Shown: one piece after another, positions 12,693 to 22,617 of the stretch | Layout of the letters: the number at the start of each line of letters is the position of its first letter | Position numbering within the stretch: the first letter of the stretch is position 1 | NCBI GenBank assembly: GCA_002633005.1 | Contig: NMRA01000213.1 | Location: 112,580 to 174,579, forward strand | DNA length: 62,000 bases | Source: Phoronis australis | Taxonomy: Eukaryota > Phoronida > Phoronidae | Direction: 5' to 3' | The notes under the pieces: generated by a model | What the model saw: the letters and a program-made list of their open reading frames with translations, nothing else | What the model was told of the DNA's origin: nothing | Databases searched by the model: none | Program-made: the position numbers and the translations under genes

Positions 12693-12870
12693 GGCCAAGG
12701 GGAGACCATTTTGTACCAAAAGTTATTTTGTTTAGAAGTTTGACAATTAACTCCACTTTTCTGCTGCATTGTGGCCCACCAAACTGAAGAATTTTTACAT
12801 AAGTAGGCTCTACCAATCCTAAGACTACAGAATGATAAGAAAATGATGGTGATCTATCACAAATTGATGG

Positions 12871-13010
12871 TTAACTAAGACAAGACATTATCTTGTCAAC
12901 GTCGAATTTGAAGTGGAGCCAAGCCTGTGATGAGAACTCTGACTGATCCGCCTTTCTCTGGTGTTGGTTCTTGTTGTAGGAAGTAGGGCCATCATGTTCC
13001 ACGGGTGACA
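12871..13010 (-). CDS. DCP2: DCP2 exon 9 (C terminus and stop)
   Basis: Acceptor TTTCAG at 13012-13011. The exon ends SSQAWLHFKFDVDKIMSCLS and a TAA stop. The FKFD-x-x-x-IM motif matches the extreme C terminus of vertebrate DCP2 (FKFDHNAIMKIL), which confirms the gene end. Confidence 0.9.
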
Positions 13011-16000
13011 CTGAAAGTGTACACAGTTTCATTAAGGATACAGTTTATTGCTCATTTAGTTCAAGAATATAGCTGTCATGAAAGTCCATTTTAACTGCAG
13101 TGAGGAATTTCAGAAGAAATCTCTCCTCAACAGAGTGTAAAACCCCATTTCAAGACAACCAGGAGGTCGGTAACATTTCTTCTCACACACTGAGTACAAG
13201 AGATGTGGACAAATTTTTGAAGAGCCACATGAAATTGGGATCAGCAACACCTGAATGCTCCTGGTCGTTACCTACTAGGCTATTGGAAAATCTTGACTTA
13301 AAAATGAGCCGTGAGCTCAAATATTGGCTTGTGGGGCGATGTTAACATGGGCCTGAATGAAGCAAGCTTCAAACTTCAAGACACGTGGAAACTAATACTT
13401 GGCAATAACAAGTCTTAACATAATCATACTCTTTGCTCTTTGCGGCACGCTATCAGAAGATTGTGTAGTTATCTCCCTTGACATTTAAATTGCTAATAAT
13501 AGTTTGTTACTGTGTAGTTTTTACTGAGGGTTGCTGGCAAGATTTAGCGCATGCACAAATTTCTGGCGATGATAATATAAAGGAAACCTGGGCAAAATGG
13601 GTGAGAAATGTGCTCCATATAACAGGCAAACAATAACAAAGTACCAAAAACCAGGGATAATAATCGAACCCTTACCATCACTTACGAAGCAGTGCAAACT
13701 CGTACCACTACAGCAGAACACTCACCACACCTACAAAACTATTTCCACACAATACAAGAACTAACAACGAGCCCCTACCACAAAAGTTGAATTAATAATG
13801 CATGCATAGTTACCATGTACCACATGGTCATTTGTGAGTGGTACAATGGTCCTTTCTGTACGGTAGGATCTCTGGTGTTGCATGGAAAGGCTCACCTTCT
13901 TCTGGAAAGAGTTCAGTTCCGTGCTAAGTGTTCTGTGGTAAGGGTTCATAACATCCTCGAGTAACTCTAAGACTATAACACAACGGCATTAAGACAACAA
14001 CAAAATACCTGAGAATTGCGTAGCTAACGAGCGTCTTGATTTGCTGTTTCCAGAAAGACTGCCGTCTCGGTTCTAAAATGAAGAAGTGGGTGAATCACAC
14101 CTTGTTTAGAAACTCATCTGCTGTGTTTTGAATATGTATTACATGGTCACATGACATGTCAGCTGATGCTTATTGACTAGTAACAGAGCATACAATGATT
14201 TTTCGCAATGCAATGTTTAAATAGATTTCAGATTTGAAAATCCATAAAATTTAGCAGATTTGGGTTAGCCAGTCCAGCTGTTAGATGCTTTGTTTAATGG
14301 CACTGATAAGACAATTTGTCTACTTCTTTTCAAGTCTGTACTTGTCTACATGGTTTTCAACATGAATGCAATAACGGGAAGGGTTATGTAACTTTACCAA
14401 GATTTTGTATGCGTTCTTTGGCGAAGGTGTTGACTCGCTTCGCTTGCCCGACCCTGGAGTCTGTTGTGACCGCAATTTCTGAAACCTGGGTGCTGCATCG
14501 GATTGTAATTTGCCCTTCTGGTCCCCAGTGGTAGTTCGCGGAGATGTGCTATGCGAAAAAAGGTCCTCTAACTGTGTCCAATTCTGCTGGGCAAATCTCT
14601 GCTGCTCAAACAGTCTTTGCTGCTGTTGTTTGTCAGTATGGCCACCAGGTGGTGTCGCAGACACATGTGCTGTAGACTCTCTGTCCCTTGACCCCTTAGG
14701 AGTTCTCCTAGACATTGAATCACGGCCCTGCTTCTTTGCAATCCAAGACCTGAGACGTCTGCAGCAATAAAACAAAACCCTCATTATGATATCAATTTTA
14801 TTTTTCGATGAAAAGGCATTTTATGAATACTGTACTGTGTTAAACATACTGATAATGAAGAACTAATTTCTAATCAATAAATTAATTTCTGAAGACAATT
14901 TAACAACACAAAAATTCCGGCTGCCCGACACATTGTACGTTCTATTGAACAGTATTCACTGTATAGCTGTATCCATACCAGTTCTTGCCCAAGCGCATGA
15001 TGCAACAGAAACAAGACAATCAGATGCAATGACTGTGAGCACACAAGCTATATTAAGGAAACTTGGCACAGGTGTGACAACTGAACCCATCTCTTAAAGG
15101 TAAAGCGGAAGCTACGCCCAATCAACTTGATGCAGAATTCTTTTCCAATGCGACGGGGAAACAACATTTTGTCTGATTACCTTTGTCGCCAAGTGTAGGT
15201 TACTTTTTACCGAGTCAGTGGTTTGTTTCATGAAAGATGACAGAAATTTGGTCTTGCACTTGCATTTGCTCTTCACGATTTCTGAATAAATGTTTAGCAA
15301 GGTAATTATGAACGTATCACAGTCTGGAAATAATTTATAAACATCATATCAGCAACTAGTAGTGTGTACATTCTGAGAAACGAGTGAGATTTTCATAATT
15401 TTTCAGAAATAGTAATACAAAACATCAGACGAAATTTATGTCATACAAAGAACTGTAAGTCACTCTACACGAAACCGACTTCGGTAGAGGTGTTGTCACG
15501 TGAACACTCAGCAAGTACTCGCAGTTGCAACATGGGTATGTGCGTTAAGAGCAGGACTGAACAATACGGTTTTTACAACATTGCTGACTAGTCTGAGAAT
15601 TTTTGATACGTCACAAAATCGATGCCTTTCATGTAAAAGACCATTGGCCTGCTGACTTACTTGACAAACGGCATGACCATGAAGAAAGAATTGGGGCTGA
15701 GATTGAGGTGTGTCTTGCACGCTGTGTCTTTCTTGTTTGACGGCAAGTGATCCACACAGAACCACTGTACGTACTGGAAAGTAAAGCAGTTGGATGTATC
15801 TTCCGATGTGAGAGGTATTTTCCAACACGCGTTTGCAGTTTTAGCACTTAGGTTATATTACGTACACCAGACTGGCTTTGGCAGACTCAGCCATACATCG
15901 TTTCTGAAGACCATATTTCTAAACTTTAGAGTATAAACAGATCACTCCCAGAGATATCCAAGTGTTGCTAACACGTTGCAGTGTGCTAATTTATTGGAGT

Positions 16001-19000
16001 AGCAATGTTAGAGGTTCATTGAATTCCTTCCATTTTTAAAAGCGTGCGATATTATCTTGGGAAATGCATATGGACAACTGCGAGTTGTATTATTACGTAA
16101 ACCAATTCATTGACATTGGGGCTACTCAGTGCTAAATTTATTACACTGGAAAGGTGAGTTGAAGAAGACTGATTCACTGACATTTGGAGACATTGACAAA
16201 AAACTAAACATGACATAAATAAATCAACAAAACCACACAGTTCAAATGCAAGCATGATTTTGCCCCCGACATTTTAAAATACGGTAAAAATTATTATATA
16301 TACTGTTTTTGTATCATTTTTCCAGTCCACACAAATACACTGCTCGACTGAAAATGCTACTTTTTCATTGCATTTTTATCCGTCTAATGGAATACCGATC
16401 TATCACCATAATGTCAGCGTTTTTCAAAATGTTGAGATAATATGTTTTGCAGCACAAGACTACAGCAAAAACGATGTCAAATTTTGTTTTTGCCCAATCA
16501 CGAGATCAAACCAAATACAGTTTTTGAAAAATCCACTCTTACTATAGAGAATTTTCAGAATGTGGGATTAGAGGGCATATCCGTAAGAAAACCTAGCGTT
16601 TATTATATTTTCTCATGCCTTTAACACAGAAGAAAAAATTTCTTCATCATAAGTCCAGTTTATATAACATGGGCGGCGCAGCACTGAAAAAATGAAGGGG
16701 CTAATGCCCCCTCAGCCCCCCTGTGGTGCACTGCCTATAGACCACGTGTGGCGTGGCACTGAAAAAAGTAACGGGGCTATAGCCCCCCAGCCCCCTATGG
16801 TGCGCCGCCCATGTACAACACAGCTAAGATCAACATATTGCGATAATATGGTCATTTTGGTAGAATTTAGCAAGATTTGAAAATAGAAAATGATAAAATT
16901 TTGGTAATTATTTTTGTTTGGATTTGACAAAAACTTTACCGTAAATACACCTGTATCGAAGAAGTGAACAGACAAAGCTCTGAATTAAAGTACCTTAATT
17001 TCACCCCTTGTACGAGGTACAAATTCTGTATCCATGGCAACGCCCGGAATGATATACAGTCTTGCCATTTGATCGCACACAGTGTGTTCTATGTACACGT
17101 CCTCAGTGATCAATGATGAAATGTCGAAACCAGTTTCTTCCCGAACCTGCAAAAAAATTCGTCAAAACAACTTTAAATAAGTTGCTGGAACATCAAGGGT
17201 CTATAAAGACATTTCCATTTGAGTCACTAACACAAAATGTAAATTTATTTATAAACCATGTCATTCATTGACAACTACACAAACCTTTCAGTTTTGATGA
17301 ATAAAACATGCTGAGGTTTTATACCATTCTACACAGAATAAGGCGAAAAAGAGCGCCCAAAGTCATCAGTTTTGATAGAGCTGTCCAACTTCAGAGATTC
17401 CATGTTAATCGCAGACTTCCAACTGCTTTCATGACGAAGAACATTTTCAAATCACTTTCTTTGAGTTAACATATTTCATAAAACTTTCATTGCTTTAACC
17501 AGTAAAAATTTCTCTGGAATGGTACCATTGGGTAGAAATTCTCTTTAAAGTGGTACCATTCCCAGCATACCAGTTTCAAAGAAAGTGATTATTTTAATTT
17601 GACTTAATCTTGACTAATCAGGGCTTGGAATGACCCATGACAAAAAAGAGGAAATTTTTACGGCCCTAACTACACATTTCAATCTAAACCATACCTCAAC
17701 AGATAAAAAGTAAACGTTATTCTCACAAGATGCCCTCTTACTGGGTCGTGTTGGCAAAACACACTCATCTCAAGCAGTACCTGACATCTATTTCAGCAAC
17801 AACAATGAAGGCAATTAGATGCAACAAAAGATATTTTTTAAAATTAAAAAACAAAAATAATGATGTAAATTTTGAAGTATGAGTGGCAGGAGCTTATTCT
17901 TGATTTGCTGCAGGGAGACCTATAAAATTATTTTCAATTCTTATAATTACGAAACAAAATTACAAAAACAAAAAAAATGTAAATCGATTCAAAGATTATC
18001 TGGAAAGCCTGAAATACATACACATTTAATTCCAAAAAAAATTAATTCCAACGCAAATGGAAAAAAATCGAGACGAAAACCTGTGGCTCATACCCCAACT
18101 GCTAGCATAGAAAAATGAAAGTCAAAAACACACTTTAAACCATAGAATGCATCAACCCCAATTCTAAGTTGGCCAAACTTTTCAGTTTCAAACAGTAATT
18201 ACAGGAGCTAATTGTTCATAAGCCACGCTGGTGTAGAAGAAACTATGTTACACAAGAAATAACTACTAGGACACTGAAAATAGGCTGGCGGAATTTGTAA
18301 TCAATGGCTTAGACCAATCAGATCATTCAGAATGTCATGCAATCACTTCTCTCGAACTGCAAAACTCGAGTCACAAAATAGAACACGAAAAATGTCAAAA
18401 TAAATTGAAATACATAAACGGCAATTTAAAACACATTTGCAGGAACGAAAATAGCACTTTGTATCCCGTTTCGGCAGCACGTAGAAAATCGCACTCAGAC
18501 GGTCAGGCCTAGCACTAGCAGCCAACGGCAACAGGCGTTCATTTGGGATCAAACAAAAGAATTTCATACATCACTCACATCCCACGATTCCAATCCAATG
18601 AATAACCGGTTACGGTTGAATTTCATTTCAGGAGGCGTTGTTATTTCTAGCGTTTCATAGTTTTTATTCGGTCCACCGATTCCGACTTAGTCCAAGGCGA
18701 CTCGGCCAAGCACTCTGTAATTGTTCCTCTCTCAAAGTTTACAGAGCACAAACTTTCACTTATGTTGTTTGTGAAGACATTGGTCGTTTCTTTTATCCAC
18801 TTTTCTACGAAATATCCTGTTTACTACCCGCTCCACGCATTTTTGACAGCAGAATCGCACTATTTGTCACCGCGACTTTATACCAAATGCAGACACCATT
18901 GATGAAGCACGCTATCGCAGGCACAGGCGCTTGAATTTATTTATTCCTCGATTACCGCTGACGTCACTCACTACTAAGAAAACATGTTTCTTATATATGG

Positions 19001-22000
19001 TTACGAGTCATCGGGAAATTCGAGCACCTGTGATCTGCAAGTACAGTTTCGTTCCTCCAAAACATAAAGAGCAGTTCCCGCTTTTCGAGTTGTCGGCAAC
19101 GCTGCGGTGAGAAACCAATTTGCCGCGATAATTTTATGGCAAATCCAATTTTTTACGTGGAAATATAACAAAAATACACGGAGGGAATAAAAGAAAAAAG
19201 GGGAAATCCGCGTTTCCGCGGAAAATTCCAAGCTTTGCTAATTCATTTAAAACTCTATGAGAAAATGCTACGCAACAACTGACCTCTCTTATTGCACATG
19301 TGACTGCGGGCTCCTCCTCGTTAACTTTTCCTTTGGGAAATCCCCAACTGGATTTGTTCCAGAACCCTTGTACCAGGAGACACTGCAATACAACACAAAT
19401 AGGTCAACCTGTAGTGGGGTTGTGATAAAATCTTAATTCAAGATACACAATGTGGCCGACAAGCGAAACTTAATTTTATCATTTTTCAAGAAACATAATA
19501 TTTAGCACAAAATTTAACGACATTTCTTGTTCAAGTTTTGTTCCACAGCTGCCATCAAACAAAGTTTTGAAAAATTGAAGGCATTTACAACAAGGTCAGA
19601 AGAAGCCCTTGAAATATTGAAAAAAGTTGTCTTTGGTAGTTATTTATGTTGGACATTAGTGAGACACTAACAGGTGGCAGTTGACTGGCATGATGTTCCC
19701 CTGAAACTACCAGAACGTTCCCCATCTGGAGTGTGTTCCTTAGAAAGATACTTTTTCATGTTGAGCTTTTTGCCTGAAGTTTTCAAAAAACATGCCCGTG
19801 AGACAATCTAAGTTCAAAGCTGATTGACTAAAAATAAATATTGAATTGGTCGTTTTACTCTAACACAATTCCTGTCTGTGATAGGATTTCATTTCTGATT
19901 CCAGCTCAAGCCTTAGCACATGCTTTCCCTCCCCACTTTAACATTTCCAAGTTAAGGGTAGGCGAATTTCAATAAAGTCAGATTAAGTGTTTAACCAAGT
20001 TACTGATGCATTTACTGTTCTTATTGGAGAACAAATTAGAACCCTACCATGCAAAGCAATGTTATGAGAAGCATTTTATGAGAGCAGGAGGTCTAACTGG
20101 ATTTTCATTTTTTAGCCAGTTAAACAGGGAAAAATACAGATTTAATAATTAACAAGAAATGAAAATCACACGAATCTGAAAATTGCTGTCGAATTTGGCA
20201 GAAAAATACAAAAGACAGAGCATTTGAGAAAATCCTGAAGGCTCAGGTGGAGCAAGCGCGTGTGTGAAAACTGATTTCATAAAAAGTACACGCACATGTG
20301 TTAATGTGGGATCCAACAAAATAGCACCATAGGTGGGCACAGCCAGCTTGTATGTCTTCCAGTCTTTGAGTATTTCTTCATAGTTGTCTGAGTGATCTTG
20401 TAGAAAGGGGCAATGTTTGAATACTTGAGGCAGTTAAGGAGTACTCAGCATACAGCATGCGCTACGACTTACAAAATGTGACATAGAGTTCAAAGCAAGC
20501 ACTACATATGGTATTGTACAGGGCTCACTTTGCAGGTCGCCAAAGAGACCTCACAATTTGCTTGCCAACCCGGTAAAAATCCCTAGTAGCCATACAGACT
20601 GCCAGACTTGCTTGGCAAAAAGCATGCGTGCCAACAGTGACTCACGCACAGATAACATGTCTTGATCGCCTGGTTCTCAGGACTTTCCAGTCATTGATAA
20701 TTTGTTATTAGTCGAAAATGGACAGCTAAAAAGTTGACAATGATCTTAACAAAGTAGAAATGACAGTTTTATTTCTGAATATTGAACTCAATAACGAGTT
20801 GGAATCGAATGACATCAATTTATGTGCAAAAAGCTAAATGGCTTTAATTTGATTGGACACAAGCTGGCTCTGCCATATCAGATGGAATTGTGAGATATTG
20901 CATTAAACTGTCTAGGGATTCTAAAGGATACTTTGAGCTGAGAAGCTCTTGATGCCAATTGTCTTCAGTTCTGGTTGTCCAGTGCAATAAAAGTCCAGAT
21001 AGAACCAGTGGGCCAACTCAATCTGGAAGAATATTCTAATCAGGCACTTGCGCTCCTCGTCAGGAAGGTTGATAATGAAGCGGCTGGAAAAACAGAAAAA
21101 TGAAAATAATGAGTACAGTTTCTTTAAATTAGAACATTCTATGGCGGAACAATAAACTTGTATTTTATCAAAATTTTCAACAAGAACAAAAAGACAATTT
21201 TACGTCTTTACTTGAAAACTTGCTGGCCCAGGTAAACAAGTAAAGTATGGGTCGTGGCCACTGTGGGCGCTTACTTCAATCTTCTAGTACAAATCTCTAG
21301 TATACACCATATAAGGAAAGAATCAGTGTGTATTTGTATTACAAAGTAGCATGTAGGTGCCGAAAGTCAAATACAGATGCGCAACCTCACCATTACATCA
21401 CGCAGGTGTCGATTGCAGTGACTGGCTGTTTCTTGACCTATGATTGGGATCGTGCATGTCTGACCCCTACTGAAGGTCAAGCACCAGGTCACATGCAATG
21501 AAGTAGTTTGCGTTTATTAAGAAAATTGTGACTTCCTGGTGTGAAGCAGTCGTACAGAGCCCCTCTAAATCGCTCGAAAAGTGGCACTTGCCTCATGGAA
21601 GAACAGTGTCAAAACAACGCTTGAAGCTCTCTCGGTGGAAACCCCTAGTTCCAGTATCATTGTTTGCAGGTTTTCCTACAAAGTACATGAGCTTGCGAGC
21701 CTCGTCAGAGTGGTAGGTTACCATGCGCTTCACATTGGGGGTATGCAGTATTCCCTTATTTACCTATGATGTATACTGAGGTATGTTCTAACAGTTTGAA
21801 ATAAGCTCACATGGCCATGCCTGGACTGTGGCTGCCAGTCACACAGACACAGGGCTCCGCTAATATTCAGTGATCAGCATCCAAAAGTGAAATTAACCAT
21901 GTGGTGAGACAGTAGATAGCCCTTCACCTGCACAGATCGTCCAGGACATATTCTGGAATTATAAAACTATTCTGTCTGTCACCAGATAAAGTTGAGTGAC

Positions 22001-22022
22001 TTTGGTCTTCTTTCCCGTCCAT
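12871..22022 (-). CDS. DCP2: mRNA-decapping enzyme 2 (whole gene, nine coding exons)
   Basis: DCP2 is the catalytic subunit that removes the 5' cap of deadenylated mRNA in the cytoplasm and P-bodies, working with DCP1 and EDC proteins. Nine exons with matching phases give 1,269 coding bases (422 residues); the human enzyme is 420. Domain order is as follows. The N-terminal regulatory domain (about 25-120) contains VLDDLCSRFIINLP and ELAHWFYLDFY. The Nudix fold contains GFPKGKVNEEE, and its box at residues 143-165 fits Gx5Ex7REVxEExGF, with metal-binding E161 and E162. The RNA-binding Box B region follows, ending near FVKRLRSWIAK. A variable Gln/Ser-rich tail comes next, and the conserved FKFDVDKIM motif sits at the extreme C terminus. 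The Nudix box is split by the exon 4/5 junction. The gene is head to head with SCAPER. Introns carry several transposons. Coding exons end at the stop at 12873-12871. Confidence 0.95.
13896..13923 (-). CDS. DCP2: DCP2 exon 8 (28-bp microexon)
   Basis: Encodes HGTELFPEE plus one base, between AG at 13925-13924 and the strong donor AAG|GTGAGC. It is the only arrangement here that takes phase 0 in and gives phase 1 out, as exons 7 and 9 require. The acceptor tract is weak, so exon 8 is less certain than its neighbours. Confidence 0.6.
14398..14758 (-). CDS. DCP2: DCP2 exon 7 (variable tail)
   Basis: Continues from PFVK as RLRSWIAKKQG, then a low-complexity region with KQQQQRLFEQQRF and many Ser, Thr and Pro. 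It ends AYKIL in phase 0 at donor GTAAAG. Disordered tails of this type in DCP2 carry short motifs for decapping activators. Confidence 0.88.
15149..15198. repeat. Tc-like terminal repeat, family T
   Basis: Contains CATTTTGTCTGATTAC followed by AAGTGTA, matching the termini at 54823-55080, 26370-26437 and 34872-34945. It lies in DCP2 intron 6, on the plus strand side. Confidence 0.6.
15661..15773 (-). CDS. DCP2: DCP2 exon 6
   Basis: Acceptor TTTCCAG, then YVQWFCVDHLP, equivalent to the vertebrate EWFSIEKLP segment, ending FFMVMPFVK. Donor GTAAGT splits the final Lys codon in phase 2. This is the Box B region that binds RNA. Confidence 0.93.
16667..16814. mobile_element. GC-rich miniature inverted-repeat element
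   Basis: Perfect 14-bp termini ACATGGGCGGCGCA and TGCGCCGCCCATGT enclose two related halves, each with GCACTGAAAAAA and a GGGGCTA...GCCCCC hairpin. It sits in DCP2 intron 5. Confidence 0.8.
16994..17146 (-). CDS. DCP2: DCP2 exon 5 (second half of Nudix box)
   Basis: Starts VREETGFDI, completing the REVxEExGF Nudix motif, and continues to DQMARLYIIPGV and PRTRGEIK. It is in phase 0 at both ends, with donor GTACTT. Confidence 0.97.
17619..19237. mobile_element. hAT-like element, family B, 1.6-kb copy
   Basis: Starts CAGGGCTTGGAATGA and ends ATTCCAAGCTTTG, flanked by CTAAT on both sides. The right half (19010-19237) matches 50160-50347. The middle (about 17690-19000) is unlike the short copies and shows no transposase that I recognise. 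It lies in DCP2 intron 4, ending 46 bp from exon 4. Confidence 0.6.
19284..19382 (-). CDS. DCP2: DCP2 exon 4 (first half of Nudix box)
   Basis: Acceptor TTGCAG; the exon encodes CLLVQGFWNKSSWGFPKGKV and ends CAIRE in phase 0 before GTCAGT. The GFPKGKVNEEE stretch is the first half of the catalytic Nudix motif. Confidence 0.97.
20296..20423 (-). CDS. DCP2: DCP2 exon 3
   Basis: Encodes IFKHCPFL, then EILKDWKTYKLAVPTYGAIL, the hinge into the Nudix domain. Two donors are possible; GTGCGT after CAT keeps phase 0 with exon 4 and is preferred. Confidence 0.9.
20513..20560. repeat. Possible hAT-type end
   Basis: CAGGGCTCACTTTGCAGGTC looks like another CAGGG terminus, but no partner end was found nearby. 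Confidence 0.3.
20932..21083 (-). CDS. DCP2: DCP2 exon 2
   Basis: Acceptor TTTTTCCAG; the exon encodes SRFIINLPDEERKC and FQIELAHWFYLDFY, the signature of the DCP2 N-terminal (BoxA) domain that contacts DCP1. It ends in phase 1 at donor GTATCC. Confidence 0.95.
21928..22022 (-). CDS. DCP2: DCP2 exon 1 (start codon)
   Basis: The ATG at 22022-22020 opens MDGKEDQSHS, and the exon ends VLDDLC plus AG (phase 2) before donor GTGAAG. The match to the vertebrate VLDDLCSRF motif fixes the frame. The first residues are not conserved, so an upstream 5' UTR exon is possible. Confidence 0.9.
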
Positions 22023-22440
22023 TTCTAAACAAACCAACTTCAGCGCGCTCTGGCGAGAATACGGCTCGAAGGACCGATGTTAACTGAAATTTAATTGGAC
22101 ATGGGAATTTTAATGTTTACTCAACTTTGGCATTTTTGGGACAATTTTTTGGGAATAATACAATAACTGTGACAATTTTTTGCTCTTTTATAATGAATTT
22201 AGGGCTAACCTTTGAATTTGTCTATATTTTAAGGGAAGAAAAAGGAAATGCGACAATTTACCTGATGAAAATAAGCCAATCACCGACACTGATTCATTTT
22301 GTGAACAAGTCTGTGTTTGTGCCTCTGCAATAACGACAGTAGATAAATATTTCAGCGCTTCAAAGATTTCTGAGATAATCGATGTTGTCTTATACGAAAC
22401 AGCAATGGTATGAATGATGGGAGCTGGTGCAAAATAGAAA
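22023..22440. promoter_or_regulatory. Shared bidirectional promoter region, DCP2/SCAPER
   Basis: The 418 bp between the DCP2 start (minus) and the SCAPER start (plus) must hold both 5' UTRs and promoters. I see no consensus TATA box placed for either gene. A CpG-bearing patch (GCGCGCTCTGGCGAG) lies at about 22043-22057, near DCP2. The two genes are likely co-transcribed divergently. Confidence 0.7.
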
Positions 22441-22617
22441 ATGAGTGAGCAAAGACGCAAAAGGAACAATTCCAACATAAAAAGTCGATCGAGCAGTGGC
22501 GAAAGTTTGCATAAACATTCTCCGACTGGCTCATCAGCGAAGAAGTCAAATTCAAAATCGAGCTCAAATGACAGCATTAGCAACGGGAACCAAAGTCAAA
22601 GAAATGGATCAGCTAAA
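22441..22617 (+). CDS. SCAPER: SCAPER exon 1 (start codon)
   Basis: The ATG follows an in-frame TAG at 22435-22437. 59 codons start [12 protein letters not shown] and are Ser/Asn/Lys-rich, ending in phase 0 at GTATGT. This stretch is not in vertebrate SCAPER, so support is the phase fit, the donor and the start context. Confidence 0.75.

Noticed and set aside
15112-15300. Minus-strand frame considered as a DCP2 exon
   Set aside because: It does not match the DCP2 sequence, which is fully accounted for by exons 6 and 7. Part of it is a Tc-like repeat end.
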